This document shows positions 9,165-18,156 of a stretch of 35,083 nucleotides of DNA, one piece after another. The notes under the pieces were generated by a model. It did no database searches. It was not told the DNA's origin and was given only the letters and a program-made list of their open reading frames with translations. The translations under genes were made by a program, and so were the position numbers. The stretch comes from Polaromonas sp. (GTDB lineage Bacteria; Pseudomonadota; Gammaproteobacteria; Burkholderiales; Burkholderiaceae_C). The DNA lies in the NCBI RefSeq assembly GCF_012927415.1, contig NZ_JABBPF010000191.1:1-35083 (forward strand), given 5' to 3'. Numbering within the stretch: position 1 is the stretch's first letter; the number at the start of each line of letters is the position of its first letter.

Positions 9165-9680
9165 ATGGCTGAACCCATCGTCAAACCCAAACGTCCACCG
9201 CAGATCCGTACCGGCCTGACCGACACCGGCGTAAAAAAGGCAGCCGATAAGTCGGCACGCACCCGTGCGCGCGAATTTGCCCTGCAAGCCCTGTACCAGC
9301 ATCTGGTGGGTCAAAACGAAGCCGACTCGATTGACGCCTTCACGCGCGACCTGGTGGGCTTTCACAAGGCGGATTCGGTTCATTACGATGCCCTTCTGCG
9401 CGGTTGCATTGAATCGTCGAAGACGCTGGATGACCGTATTACGCCTTTGCTTGACCGTAAGATGGCCGAAATCTCGCCAGTTGAGCATGCCGTGTTGTGG
9501 ATAGGCGCTTATGAATTCACGAACTGCCTCGATGTGCCTTATCGCGTCGTGATCAACGAATGCATTGAATTGGCCAAGGCTTTTGGCGGTACCGACGGTC
9601 ATAAATACGTCAATGGTGTTTTGCACAAGATGGCCCCTTCCTTGCGCGCCGCAGAAGTTGCGGCCGATCACGCCAGATAA
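9165..9680 (+). CDS. nusB: Transcription antitermination factor NusB
   Basis: This 171-residue all-helical RNA-binding protein acts with NusE (S10) at boxA sequences to support antitermination on rRNA operons. Family features are [15 protein letters not shown] near residues 25-40, the [11 protein letters not shown] helix and the C-terminal [24 protein letters not shown] signature. It carries a basic N-terminal extension of about 25 residues compared with the E. coli protein. The ATG at 9165 is preceded by ACGGAG. An upstream in-frame extension into ribH is less likely. Confidence 0.95.
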   Translation: MAEPIVKPKRPPQIRTGLTDTGVKKAADKSARTRAREFALQALYQHLVGQNEADSIDAFTRDLVGFHKADSVHYDALLRGCIESSKTLDDRITPLLDRKMAEISPVEHAVLWIGAYEFTNCLDVPYRVVINECIELAKAFGGTDGHKYVNGVLHKMAPSLRAAEVAADHAR

Positions 9681-9717
9681 CTGCTGGCAGACCCGCACGA
9701 ACAATGAAAGCTTTGCC

Positions 9718-10914
9718 GTGAAAATCTCCCAGCGGGCTCAAAGGATTGAGCCCTTTTACGTCATGGAGGTTGCCAAGGCAGCCGCCACGCTGGCGCAACA
9801 GGTTGCACACACCGGTCAACCGATGATTTTTCTCAATATCGGCGAGCCAGACTTCACGGCGCCACCCCTGGTTCAGCAAGCCGCCGCGCGGGCCATTGCG
9901 CAGGGCAACACGCAGTACACCCAGGCTACCGGTCTGCCCGCTTTGCGCGAACGCATCAGTGACTGGTATGCGTCTCGCTTTGGCGCGGACGTATCCGCTG
10001 AACGCATCATCATCACAGCCGGTGCTTCCGCCGCGCTGCAACTCGCATGTCTGGCGTTGATCGAGACCGGGGACGAGATCCTGATGCCGGACCCGAGCTA
10101 TCCGTGCAACCGGCATTTTGTCAGCGCAGCCGAAGGCACGTCGGTGCTGATTCCGACGACAGCTGACGAACGCTTTCAGCTCACCCGGGAAAAAGTTGAA
10201 GCGGCATGGAACAGCAAAACGCGCGGTGTGTTGCTGGCCTCACCCTCCAACCCGACGGGCACCTCGATTGCGCCCGAGGAGTTGCAGCGCATTCACGAAT
10301 TCGTGCACGGCCACGGCGGCATAACGCTGATCGACGAAATCTATCTGGGCCTGAGTTACGAAGAACACTTTGGGCACTCGGCGCTGGCAATGCCCGGCGA
10401 GCTCGGCCAGAGTGTCATCAGCATCAACAGCTTCAGCAAATACTTCAACATGACGGGCTGGCGGCTGGGCTGGCTGGTTGTTCCCGAAGCGCTGACACCC
10501 GTCATCGAGCGAATCGCGCAAAACCTCTTTATTTGCGCCAGCTCGGTGGCTCAGCATGCCGCGCTGGCTTGCTTCGAGCCCGACAGCCTGCACGAATACG
10601 AAAGCCGCCGCGCCGAGTTCAAGGCCCGGCGTGACTACTTCATTCCTGAACTTAACCGCTTGGGGCTTCGCGTTCCCGTAATGCCTGACGGCGCCTTCTA
10701 CGCCTACGCTGACTGCACCGAAGCGGCCGCCCGGCTCGGGGTTAGCGGCAGCTGGGATTTTGCCTTTGAATTGATGAAGCGCGCTCATCTGGCCGTTACG
10801 CCGGGACGGGATTTCGGACAGGCGGCACCGGAGCAGTTTGTACGGTTCTCAACGGCAAATTCGATGGCGCAGCTGAAAGAAGCCGTTTCGCGGCTGGAGT
10901 CCGTACTTGGTTGA
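9718..10914 (+). CDS. Class I/II pyridoxal-phosphate aminotransferase
   Basis: This 398-residue fold-type I aminotransferase has NIGEPDF (40-46), PSNPTG (176-181), DEIYLGLSY (206-214) and the PLP-lysine block INSFSKYFNMTGWRLGW with Lys241. An arginine near the C-terminus (VRFSTANS) would bind the substrate carboxylate. The family includes aspartate, alanine and broad-range amino-acid transaminases, and the exact substrate is not readable. The GTG at 9718 is chosen because it places REPF-type N-terminal residues normally and avoids overlapping nusB, but its ribosome binding site is weak. It overlaps or abuts ybgC. Confidence 0.88.
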   Translation: MKISQRAQRIEPFYVMEVAKAAATLAQQVAHTGQPMIFLNIGEPDFTAPPLVQQAAARAIAQGNTQYTQATGLPALRERISDWYASRFGADVSAERIIITAGASAALQLACLALIETGDEILMPDPSYPCNRHFVSAAEGTSVLIPTTADERFQLTREKVEAAWNSKTRGVLLASPSNPTGTSIAPEELQRIHEFVHGHGGITLIDEIYLGLSYEEHFGHSALAMPGELGQSVISINSFSKYFNMTGWRLGWLVVPEALTPVIERIAQNLFICASSVAQHAALACFEPDSLHEYESRRAEFKARRDYFIPELNRLGLRVPVMPDGAFYAYADCTEAAARLGVSGSWDFAFELMKRAHLAVTPGRDFGQAAPEQFVRFSTANSMAQLKEAVSRLESVLG

Positions 10915-11383
10915 CAGACAGCCCAGCGCGTTGCCAGTCACAGACCACGGATCAGGTGTGGGGGCCGTATTCCTGTGGCCGATCCGTGTTTATTGGGAAG
11001 ACACCGATGCGGGCGGCATTGTTTTTTATGCCAACTACCTTAAATTTTTTGAACGTGCACGCACTGAATGGCTCAGATCCCTGGGCATTGAACAGCAGCG
11101 ATTGAAGGACTGCACAGGCTGCATGTTTGTCGTAACTGAAACGAATATTCGCTACCATCGCCCTGCCCGGCTTGATGATGAACTGATTGTTACGGCGAGC
11201 CTGATAGAAACAGGCCGTGCGTCCATGATAATCAGTCAGCAAGCGCTATTAAAAACAGAGCAATCGGGATCACTCCCGGCCCGCCTGCTTTGCGAAGGCA
11301 CGCTAAGAATCGGCTGGGTTCACGGCACCAGGCTTCAGCCCATGCGCATTCCTGCGTCCATTCTCGACAGCTTAAAAAGCTGA
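10907..11383 (+). CDS. ybgC: Tol-Pal-associated acyl-CoA thioesterase YbgC
   Basis: This hot-dog-fold thioesterase has the YbgC/4-hydroxybenzoyl-CoA thioesterase signature RVYWEDTDAGGIVFYANYLKFFERARTEW, with the catalytic aspartate in DTDAGG. YbgC genes usually begin the tol-pal operon and the protein is linked to phospholipid metabolism at the inner membrane. Two starts are plausible. TTG at 10907 has GGAG seven bases upstream and overlaps the previous gene by eight bases. GTG at 10958 gives a more usual 141 residues. An unusual LKTEQSGSLPA segment near residue 115 coincides with a GCTATTAAAAACAGAGC sequence like other small repeats in the window. Confidence 0.88.
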   Translation: MVDRQPSALPVTDHGSGVGAVFLWPIRVYWEDTDAGGIVFYANYLKFFERARTEWLRSLGIEQQRLKDCTGCMFVVTETNIRYHRPARLDDELIVTASLIETGRASMIISQQALLKTEQSGSLPARLLCEGTLRIGWVHGTRLQPMRIPASILDSLKS

Positions 11384-11396
11384 TAAAAGCTTCAAC

Positions 11397-12089
11397 ATGA
11401 ACCAAGACCTCTCCATTGTCAGTCTCCTTGTGCATGCCAGCTGGGTCGTCCAGGCGGTGGTCGCGCTGCTGATTGGCATCTCCATTGCCAGCTGGGCGGC
11501 GATTTTCCGCAAGGTGGTCGCTCTCAAGCGGGCACAGCTGCTGAACGATGAATTTGACCGCGAGTTCTGGTCAGGCACCAGCCTTAATGACCTGTTTGCC
11601 GGAGCCGCCCAAAACGCCAAGCACTCGGGTTCGATGGAGCGCATTTTTGCCAGCGGCATGCGTGAGTACCAGAAATTACGTGAGCGCCACATTACCGACG
11701 CCGGCACCCTGCTGGACGGCGCGCGCCGCGCCATGCGGGCCAGCAACCAGCGCGAAATGGACGCCATTGAGGTCAACCTTTCGTTCCTCGCCACTGTCGG
11801 CTCGGTGTCCCCCTACATCGGCCTGTTTGGCACGGTATGGGGCATCATGCACGCCTTCACCGGGCTGGCAGCGCTGGAGCAGGTCACCCTGGCCACCGTG
11901 GCACCCGGCATTGCCGAAGCATTGGTGGCCACGGCGATTGCCCTGTTTGCGGCGATTCCGGCCGTGGTGGCCTACAACCGCTTCGCGCACGACATTGACC
12001 GCATTGCGAATCGCCTGGAGACCTTCATAGAAGAGTTCTCCAACATCCTGCAACGCAATCTGGGCGCACACTCGCCCTCCGGTCATTAA
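11397..12089 (+). CDS. tolQ: Tol-Pal system proton channel protein TolQ
   Basis: This 230-residue MotA/TolQ/ExbB-family inner-membrane protein has three hydrophobic segments: about residues 14-36, the ATVGSVSPYIGLFGTVWGIMHAF block (about 131-155), and the TAIALFAAIPAVVAYNRF block (about 178-196). With TolR it forms the proton-driven motor that energises TolA during outer-membrane constriction at division. The GLFGTVWGIM motif is diagnostic. It begins 13 bases after ybgC. It is separated from tolR by a 169-base spacer containing a GC-rich repeat, which is unusual in this operon. Confidence 0.95.
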   Translation: MNQDLSIVSLLVHASWVVQAVVALLIGISIASWAAIFRKVVALKRAQLLNDEFDREFWSGTSLNDLFAGAAQNAKHSGSMERIFASGMREYQKLRERHITDAGTLLDGARRAMRASNQREMDAIEVNLSFLATVGSVSPYIGLFGTVWGIMHAFTGLAALEQVTLATVAPGIAEALVATAIALFAAIPAVVAYNRFAHDIDRIANRLETFIEEFSNILQRNLGAHSPSGH

Positions 12090-12096
12090 AGATGTT

Positions 12097-12213
12097 CGCC
12101 CCCACGCTTTTCACTTCGTGTAATGCGCTGCCCCCCGAGGGGGCCGCTGCGCCTGCGGCCCGGCTAAGCCGATTCCGTGGCCCTGGCTGGTATGCCATCG
12201 CCCCCACGCTTTT
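12097..12213 (+). repeat. GC-rich dispersed intergenic repeat, copy 1, flanked by 15-bp direct repeats
   Basis: The tolQ-tolR spacer holds a sequence with a CCCCCCGAGGGGG self-complementary core that recurs, inverted, at 29059-29142. The two copies agree over most of about 85 bases, from the CCCCCACGCTT end to the TTCCG-GGCC end. In this copy the terminal CGCCCCCACGCTTTT appears twice as a perfect direct repeat, at 12097-12111 and 12199-12213, suggesting a partial duplication or insertion footprint. No ORF is evident. It lies between two genes that are normally adjacent. Confidence 0.75.
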
Positions 12214-12258
12214 TACAACGCGGCCTTCTTTGCGGCCGGCTGTCTAAGAAAAACCACC

Positions 12259-12693
12259 ATGCCAGCAGTCAGTTCCCGCGGCCGGGGCCGCCGCACCATC
12301 AGCGAAATCAACATGGTGCCGTTTATCGACGTCATGCTGGTGCTGCTCATCATCTTCATGGTGACCGCGCCGCTCATTACACCCAGCATGATTGCCCTGC
12401 CCAAGGTTGGCAAGGCGGCCAAGCAGCCGCTCAGCCCGGTGCAGGTGCTCATCAGCAAGGACGAAACCGTCCAGATCAAGATCAAGACCAATAGCGTTGT
12501 CAGCAATGCGCGCAGCGTAGCCGGCGATATCGTGAAGATGGAACCTGCGGTGAAGGCTGCGGGTGCGGAGGCCGTGCCGGTCGTCATCAGCGCTGACAAA
12601 TCCATCAAATACGAAACCGTTGTTCAGGTCATGGACGCGCTGCAGAAAGCCGGCGTTTCCCGCGTCGGCCTGTCCGTGCAAACCGGCAAGTAA
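12259..12693 (+). CDS. tolR: Tol-Pal system protein TolR (ExbD family)
   Basis: This 144-residue protein has a short cytoplasmic N-terminus, one transmembrane helix at about residues 20-40 (VPFIDVMLVLLIIFMVTAPL) with the essential aspartate at position 24, and a periplasmic domain ending in the ExbD-like VMDALQKAGVSRVGL block. It couples the TolQ proton channel to TolA. The gene lies upstream of tolA with a 36-base gap. Its usual close spacing to tolQ is interrupted by the repeat element. Confidence 0.95.
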   Translation: MPAVSSRGRGRRTISEINMVPFIDVMLVLLIIFMVTAPLITPSMIALPKVGKAAKQPLSPVQVLISKDETVQIKIKTNSVVSNARSVAGDIVKMEPAVKAAGAEAVPVVISADKSIKYETVVQVMDALQKAGVSRVGLSVQTGK

Positions 12694-12729
12694 GCCGCCA
12701 CTGACCCGAAAGGCTGCCCGAACTCCACC

Positions 12730-13725
12730 ATGCTTAGCGCTACAGACCGTCTCGAGTTTGCCCCCGTCCCCGACAAAGGTTCACTGCGCGCTTTCGCGCT
12801 GGCAGTGCTCGCCCACATCCTGCTCATAGCGGCGCTGACCTGGGGCGTCAACTGGAAACGAAGCGACGAGGCGGCATCGTTCGAGGCCGAATTGTGGACT
12901 AGCGTGCCGCAGCAGGCTGCGCCCAAACTGGTTGAAGTGGCGCCGCCCTTGCCTGCGCCTGCGCCCCTGCCGACTCCGGCACCGGCGCCACCCCCTCCGC
13001 CGCCGGTCAAAGCGCCTGAAGTCAAAGTCAGTCCGCCAGCGCCCGATGTCGATATTGCCCTGGAGCAGGAGAAAAAACGCAAGCTGCAACAGCAACTAAA
13101 GCAGGTTGAAGAGCAGAAAGCTGAAAAGTTGCGCGACAAACGGGAAGCCGAATTGCAGGCCAAAAAGGAAAAAGAGCTGGACAGGAAAAAGGCGAAGGAA
13201 CTGCAAGCAAAGGAAGATCTGGCAACGCGAAAGGCGCTTGAAGAAGCCCGCAAAGCAGAAGCCAGAAAGCAGGAAAGCAAAGACCAGGAAAAGCAGAAGC
13301 TGGCAGCCGCAGCGACAGAGAAACAAAAGCAGGCGGCAGCCGCGTCAGACAAGGAGCGCCAGGCCGCCATGAAGCGAATGATGGGGCTGGCGGGTGCCAC
13401 CGGCACCGCTGATGCCAAGGGGAGCGCCCAGAGATCTTCCGGACCGAGGGGAAACTCAACCACCTACGGTGCGATAGTCAGGGCAGCCATCAAGCCCAAC
13501 GTGGTTTTTACCGACGAAATTGTCGGCAACCCGATGGCAACAATCGAAGTCCGCCTGACGCTGGATGGCACCGTCATCAGCCAGCGCCTGACTAAACCAA
13601 GCGGCAACAACGAGTGGGATGAGGCCGCCATCAAAGCCATCATTCGGACGGCGACCATGCCCAGGGACATAGATGGCCGCATCCCAGACACAACACTGAT
13701 TCTGGAAATGAGGCCGAGAAATTAA
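12730..13725 (+). CDS. tolA: Cell envelope integrity protein TolA
   Basis: This 331-residue protein has the TolA plan. An N-terminal membrane anchor lies at about residues 21-42, then a proline-rich tether (about 64-98), then a long Lys/Glu/Ala/Gln coiled coil (about 108-220), then a C-terminal TonB-like globular domain from about residue 238. That domain contains AIVRAAIKPNVVF and IEVRLTLDGTVISQRLTKPSGNNEWDEAAIKAI. It spans the periplasm and transmits TolQR energy to Pal/TolB at the outer membrane. tolB and pal, which often follow tolA, are absent here: the next gene is the convergent dnaE after a terminator. Confidence 0.93.
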   Translation: MLSATDRLEFAPVPDKGSLRAFALAVLAHILLIAALTWGVNWKRSDEAASFEAELWTSVPQQAAPKLVEVAPPLPAPAPLPTPAPAPPPPPPVKAPEVKVSPPAPDVDIALEQEKKRKLQQQLKQVEEQKAEKLRDKREAELQAKKEKELDRKKAKELQAKEDLATRKALEEARKAEARKQESKDQEKQKLAAAATEKQKQAAAASDKERQAAMKRMMGLAGATGTADAKGSAQRSSGPRGNSTTYGAIVRAAIKPNVVFTDEIVGNPMATIEVRLTLDGTVISQRLTKPSGNNEWDEAAIKAIIRTATMPRDIDGRIPDTTLILEMRPRN

Positions 13726-13740
13726 ACCGGCCGACGAAGT

Positions 13741-13756
13741 TACTATGAAAATAGTA
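13741..13756 (+). repeat. Small hairpin TACTAT-GAAA-ATAGTA
   Basis: This is a perfect 6-bp inverted repeat with a GAAA tetraloop, 16 bases after the tolA stop. It resembles the GCTATAAAAATAATAGC hairpin at 27618-27634 and the intragenic GCTAT-NAAAA stretches at 11245 and 23448. It may be part of one dispersed small element that also includes the following terminator stem. Confidence 0.55.
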
Positions 13757-13765
13757 GCAACAGAT

Positions 13766-13796
13766 AGCCGTACTCATTGGACTAGACGGCTTTTTT
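13766..13796 (+). terminator. Rho-independent terminator after tolA
   Basis: AGCCGT pairs with ACGGCT (13766-13771 and 13786-13791) around a 14-base loop. Six Ts follow directly at 13791-13796. This is placed to end the tol transcript, and its tail just overlaps the stop of the convergent dnaE. The stem is short, so efficiency is uncertain. Confidence 0.6.
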
Positions 13797-16700
13797 ACTC
13801 ATAAATGATGGTCGCCAACCCCTTGTCGGCCTGCGCAGTCCAGCTCGCCAGCGCCGCATCAGTCGGGAAAAATCTGGCGGCCTCACCCAAATGAAGCTCG
13901 GCCGTCGCGCCGTCACGCCGCAGGTTGAGCCGCACCGGCAAACCACGGGTCAGTTCCCCCTGCTCCGACATTTCGCGGCGCGGCGGAAAGTCCCTGACCA
14001 GCCGGGAAATGTCCGGCGCTCTGCCATTGACGGCGACGCGCAAATACTTGCCGAACTTGCAGCGCGCGGTCTCCAGATCCCAAACCTGCGTGACCTTGAA
14101 ACGGCGACCAAAGCGCTCGGACGCGCCCTGTAGCGTGCCCTGCACGATCACCAGCTCGTCGTCTTTCAACAAATTGCGATGGGTGTTAAAAGTGGCCTCG
14201 TCAACCGAGGCTTCCAGCACGTCGGTCTTGTCATCCAGTTTGAAGATGATCAGCTTGCCGCGGTTGCCGTTGATGACGCGCAAATCGCCCACGATGGCGG
14301 CCAGCAGTTGCGGCTCTCGCGAATCAATCAGGTCTTCGATCTTGCGCTTGGCGAACTGCCTGACCTCCGCCTCGACCTCGTCGAAGAGGTGACCCGAAAG
14401 GTAAAAACCAATCGCGGTTTTTTCGAGCACCAGCCGCGCCTTGACGCCAAAGGGCACCGCCTCGACCAGCGGCGGCTCCTGCGTGCTGGCAGCGTGAGAA
14501 TCGGACATGTCGAAAAGTCCGCCCTGGTTGGCATTGGCCTGCGTCGCCGCTGAAAATTCAAGGGCGCGCTCGCTTGAGGCCAGCAGCTCGGCGCGGTTCA
14601 GATGCAGGTTGTCAAAGGCACCACCCTTGATCAGCGCCTCGACAGTGCGCTTGTTTATCTTGCTGCGGTCCACCCGCACGCAAAAATCGTAGAGCGAGGT
14701 GAACGGCCCGCCCTCGTTGCGCGCTGCAACGACGGCGGCAATCGCCTGCTGACCGGTGCCCTTGATGGCGCCCAGGCCATAGCGCACAGCCTTGGCGCTG
14801 ATCGGTTCAAACCGGTAGTCGCCCCGGTTGATGTCAGGCACCTCAAAAGTCAGCCCCATTTTCTGCGCATCACCAAACAGGATTTTCAGCTTGTCGGTGT
14901 CGTCCATTTCCACCGTCATGTTGGCCGCAAAAAACTCGGCCGGGTAATGAACCTTGAGCCAGGCGGTGTGATAGGCCAGCAGCGCGTAAGCAGCCGAATG
15001 CGACTTGTTGAAGCCGTAACCGGCGAACTTTTCCATCAGGTCAAAAACTTCGTCGGCCTTTTCCTGGCTCAAGCCGTTGACGCCGGCGCCCTTGCGGAAA
15101 ATTGCCCGGTGCTGGGCCATCTCCTTCTCGTCCTTTTTACCCATGGCCCGGCGCAGCATGTCGGCGCCGCCGAGCGAGTAGCCACCCAGAATTTGAGCGG
15201 TCTGCATCACCTGCTCCTGGTAAACCATGATGCCGTAAGTTTCCTCGAGCATCGGCTTGACGCGCGGGTCCGGATATTCGGGCAGTTCCTTGCCCTGCTT
15301 GCGGGCAATGTAGGTGGGAATCAGGTCCATCGGGCCGGGGCGGTAGAGCGCGTTCATCGCGATCAGGTCCTCCAGCCGGTCGGGCCGGGCGTCTTTCAGC
15401 ATGCGCTGCATGCCGATACTTTCAAACTGGAACACCGCTTCGGTCTGGCCGCTGCTGAACAAGGCATAGACCCGCTTGTCATCCAGTGGCAAATTCTGGA
15501 AACTGAAATCTTTTTGCGCCGGATATCGCTGGATGATGAACTCCCGCACAATTTCCAGAATGGTCAGCGTGGCCAGCCCCAAAAAGTCGAACTTGACCAG
15601 GCCAATCGCCTCCACGTCGTTCTTGTCGAACTGACTGACCGCCGAGCTGCTGCCGGGCTGCAGGTAAAGCGGGCAAAAATCGGTCAGCTTGCCGGGTGCG
15701 ATCAAGACGCCGCCGGCATGCATGCCGACGTTGCGCGTCAGGCCTTCGAGCTTGCGGGCCAGTTCCAGCAACGTGCGAACGTCCTCTTCCTTGGCTTCGC
15801 GCTCGGCCAGAATGGGCTCGGCCTCCAGCGCATAAACCATCTTGTCGTTTTTCTTGCGGTCCGCCGGCACCAGTTGCAGCGTGACGGCCTGGCCGGGCTT
15901 GTTAGGAATCAGCTTGGAAATGCCGTCGCAAAAACCGTAGGGAAAGTCGAGCACCCGGCCCACGTCGCGAATCGCCGCGCGCGCCGCCATGGTGCCGAAG
16001 GTGACGATCTGGCTGACCGCCGAATGGCCGTACTTGTCCTTCACATAGTCAATCACGCGGTCACGGTTGCTCTGGCAAAAGTCAATATCAAAGTCGGGCA
16101 TGGAAACCCGCTCGGGATTCAAAAAGCGCTCGAACAGCAGGTTGTACTGCAAGGGGTCCAGGTCAGTAATCTTCAACGCATACGCCACCAATGAGCCGGC
16201 ACCGGAACCCCGCCCCGGCCCGACCGGGCAGCCGTTGTTCTTGGCCCACTTGATGAAGTCACCCACAATCAGGAAATAGCCCGGAAAACCCATCTTCAGG
16301 ATGGTGTTGATCTCGAACTCCAGCCGCGCGACATACTCGGGCCGTTTGGCGTCGCGCAATGCCGGGTTCGGATACAGGTGCAGCAGGCGGTCTTCCAGCC
16401 CCTCAAACGAGGTGTGGCGAAAGTAGTCTTCAGGCAGCATGCGAACGCCGTTGACTTCGGGCGTCGGGAATTCGGGCAGCATGGGTTTGCCCAGCTCCAG
16501 CGTGAGGCTGCAGCGCCTGGCGATTTCGGCCGTGTTGGCCAGCGCCGAAGGCACATCGGCAAACAGTGCCTTCATCTGGTCAGCCGACTTGAAATATTGC
16601 TCACGGGTGAACTTGCGCACGCGGCGCGCATTGCCCAGAATTTCGCCTTCTGCGATACACACGCGCGCTTCGTGCGCTTCGTAATCCTCGTAGCCCAGAA

Positions 16701-17313
16701 ACTGGACCGGGTGCGTTGCCACCACCGGCAGCTTCAGCCGGGCCGCCAGTTGCACGGCCGCAGTCACGTAGCGTTCGTCGTCGGCGCGCTGGGCACGCTG
16801 AAGTTCAAGGTAGAAGCGATGCGGAAACATACCCGCCAGGCGCAGGGCACACTCCATTGCGCGCGTGCTGTCACCTTGTATCAAGGCCTGGCCAACGGCT
16901 CCGCCCTGCGCCCCTGACAGGGCAATCAGGCCGGCGTTCAACTCTTCCAGCCAGGCCAGCTTGATGACCGCCTGGTCGCGCACCATATTTTTTGTCCAGG
17001 CGCGGGTCAGCAGTTCGGACAGGTTCAGATAGCCTTGGCGGTTTTGCACCAGCAGCAACAGGCGCGACGCCGGTGCGCTGGACTCTTTCCCGGGCACTTG
17101 CACCCAGACATCGGCCCCGATCAGGGGTTTGACACCGGCTTTACGGCACTCCTTGTAAAACTTGATCGTGCCAAAAAGGTTGCTCAGGTCGGTAATGGCC
17201 AGCGCGGGTTGCCGGTCGGCGACAGCGGCGGCGACGATTTCATCGATACGGTTGGTGCCGTCAACGACTGAAAACTCGGTGTGAATTCTTAAATGGACAA
17301 ACATGCGCTTCAT
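13795..17313 (-). CDS. dnaE: DNA polymerase III alpha subunit DnaE
   Basis: This 1172-residue replicative polymerase begins with the PHP domain (FVHLRIHTEFSVVDG). The catalytic palm motif PDFDIDF lies at about residues 405-411. A finger region with VMQTAQILGGYSLGGADMLRRAMGKK and GYGFNKSHSAAYA is followed by a beta-clamp-binding motif QGGLFDM at about 930 and an OB fold near the C-terminus. Length and motifs fit the main replicative DnaE1 rather than the error-prone DnaE2. The start is placed at MKRMFVHL, although an ATG three codons later and upstream in-frame starts exist. It is divergent from trhO across a 76-base gap. Confidence 0.96.
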   Translation of the reverse strand: MKRMFVHLRIHTEFSVVDGTNRIDEIVAAAVADRQPALAITDLSNLFGTIKFYKECRKAGVKPLIGADVWVQVPGKESSAPASRLLLLVQNRQGYLNLSELLTRAWTKNMVRDQAVIKLAWLEELNAGLIALSGAQGGAVGQALIQGDSTRAMECALRLAGMFPHRFYLELQRAQRADDERYVTAAVQLAARLKLPVVATHPVQFLGYEDYEAHEARVCIAEGEILGNARRVRKFTREQYFKSADQMKALFADVPSALANTAEIARRCSLTLELGKPMLPEFPTPEVNGVRMLPEDYFRHTSFEGLEDRLLHLYPNPALRDAKRPEYVARLEFEINTILKMGFPGYFLIVGDFIKWAKNNGCPVGPGRGSGAGSLVAYALKITDLDPLQYNLLFERFLNPERVSMPDFDIDFCQSNRDRVIDYVKDKYGHSAVSQIVTFGTMAARAAIRDVGRVLDFPYGFCDGISKLIPNKPGQAVTLQLVPADRKKNDKMVYALEAEPILAEREAKEEDVRTLLELARKLEGLTRNVGMHAGGVLIAPGKLTDFCPLYLQPGSSSAVSQFDKNDVEAIGLVKFDFLGLATLTILEIVREFIIQRYPAQKDFSFQNLPLDDKRVYALFSSGQTEAVFQFESIGMQRMLKDARPDRLEDLIAMNALYRPGPMDLIPTYIARKQGKELPEYPDPRVKPMLEETYGIMVYQEQVMQTAQILGGYSLGGADMLRRAMGKKDEKEMAQHRAIFRKGAGVNGLSQEKADEVFDLMEKFAGYGFNKSHSAAYALLAYHTAWLKVHYPAEFFAANMTVEMDDTDKLKILFGDAQKMGLTFEVPDINRGDYRFEPISAKAVRYGLGAIKGTGQQAIAAVVAARNEGGPFTSLYDFCVRVDRSKINKRTVEALIKGGAFDNLHLNRAELLASSERALEFSAATQANANQGGLFDMSDSHAASTQEPPLVEAVPFGVKARLVLEKTAIGFYLSGHLFDEVEAEVRQFAKRKIEDLIDSREPQLLAAIVGDLRVINGNRGKLIIFKLDDKTDVLEASVDEATFNTHRNLLKDDELVIVQGTLQGASERFGRRFKVTQVWDLETARCKFGKYLRVAVNGRAPDISRLVRDFPPRREMSEQGELTRGLPVRLNLRRDGATAELHLGEAARFFPTDAALASWTAQADKGLATIIYE

Positions 17314-17389
17314 TTTAGGTCTGGGGATGGCAGGCGCCCGTGAATGACCAGCTGCCGCTGAAGTCCTCTTGCCTACAATCAGCCGCATC

Positions 17390-18145
17390 ATGCAAATTCT
17401 GAATATTGCCGCCTACAAATTTGTTGCACTGGACGGCTTGCCTGCGTTGCAGGTCGCGCTGCTGGACAGGCTGCAGCCGAGCAGCATCAAGGGCACCGTG
17501 CTGCTCGCCGGCGAAGGCATCAATCTTTTTTTAGCTGCTGACAGCAACAGTATTCATGACTTTTTGGCATGGCTGCGAACCGACGTGCGTTTTACTGCGC
17601 TGGAAGTCAAGGAAAGCTGGTCGGCCGCTCAGCCCTTCACCAAGCTGCTGGTGAAGCTAAAACCCGAAATCATCCGCATGGACCATCCCGCCATCCGCCC
17701 ATCGGCGGGCCGCGCCCCGTTGGTGAATGCGGCCACGCTGAAGCACTGGCTCGACTGCGGCCAAGATGGCGAAGGCCGTCCTGTGGTGATGCTGGAGACG
17801 CGTAACCGCTACGAGGTCGAAGTGGGTTCCTTCAGAAGTGCCATCGATTGGCGCATTGACAGGTTCAGCGAGTTTCCTCAGGCGGTGATTGACCACCGCG
17901 GGGAATTGGAAGGAAAGACCATCGTGAGTTTTTGCACCGGCGGCATTCGCTGCGAAAAAGCGGCGATTTACTTGCAGGAAGCCGGTGTCGTGAATGTTTA
18001 CCAGCTCGATGGCGGCATTCTTAAGTACTTTGAGGAATGCGGCCAGGCGCATTTCGACGGCGAATGTTTTGTGTTTGACCAGCGCCGGGCCGTGGATGCG
18101 GCACTCAGGCCGAGCGTCAATGCGGGCGCTGCGCCTGGGGCCTGA
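17390..18145 (+). CDS. trhO: tRNA uridine-34 hydroxylase TrhO (rhodanese-domain, YceA family)
   Basis: This 251-residue protein has an N-terminal acylphosphatase-like region with the AGEGIN motif (about 40-44). A rhodanese domain follows, with active-site loop SFCTGGIRCEKA holding Cys182 and Cys188, then YQLDGGILKYFEE and FVFDQR. YceA/TrhO proteins carry out oxygen-dependent formation of 5-hydroxyuridine at position 34 of several tRNAs. The ATG at 17390 is preferred over an upstream TTG because it gives the standard N-terminus. It is convergent with the redox operon downstream. Confidence 0.88.
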   Translation: MQILNIAAYKFVALDGLPALQVALLDRLQPSSIKGTVLLAGEGINLFLAADSNSIHDFLAWLRTDVRFTALEVKESWSAAQPFTKLLVKLKPEIIRMDHPAIRPSAGRAPLVNAATLKHWLDCGQDGEGRPVVMLETRNRYEVEVGSFRSAIDWRIDRFSEFPQAVIDHRGELEGKTIVSFCTGGIRCEKAAIYLQEAGVVNVYQLDGGILKYFEECGQAHFDGECFVFDQRRAVDAALRPSVNAGAAPGA

Positions 18146-18156
18146 GCGTGCCGCCT

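Noticed and set aside
14602..16194. 530-codon plus-strand frame
   Set aside because: It lies entirely antisense to dnaE, which has intact catalytic motifs there. No domain is visible in the frame.
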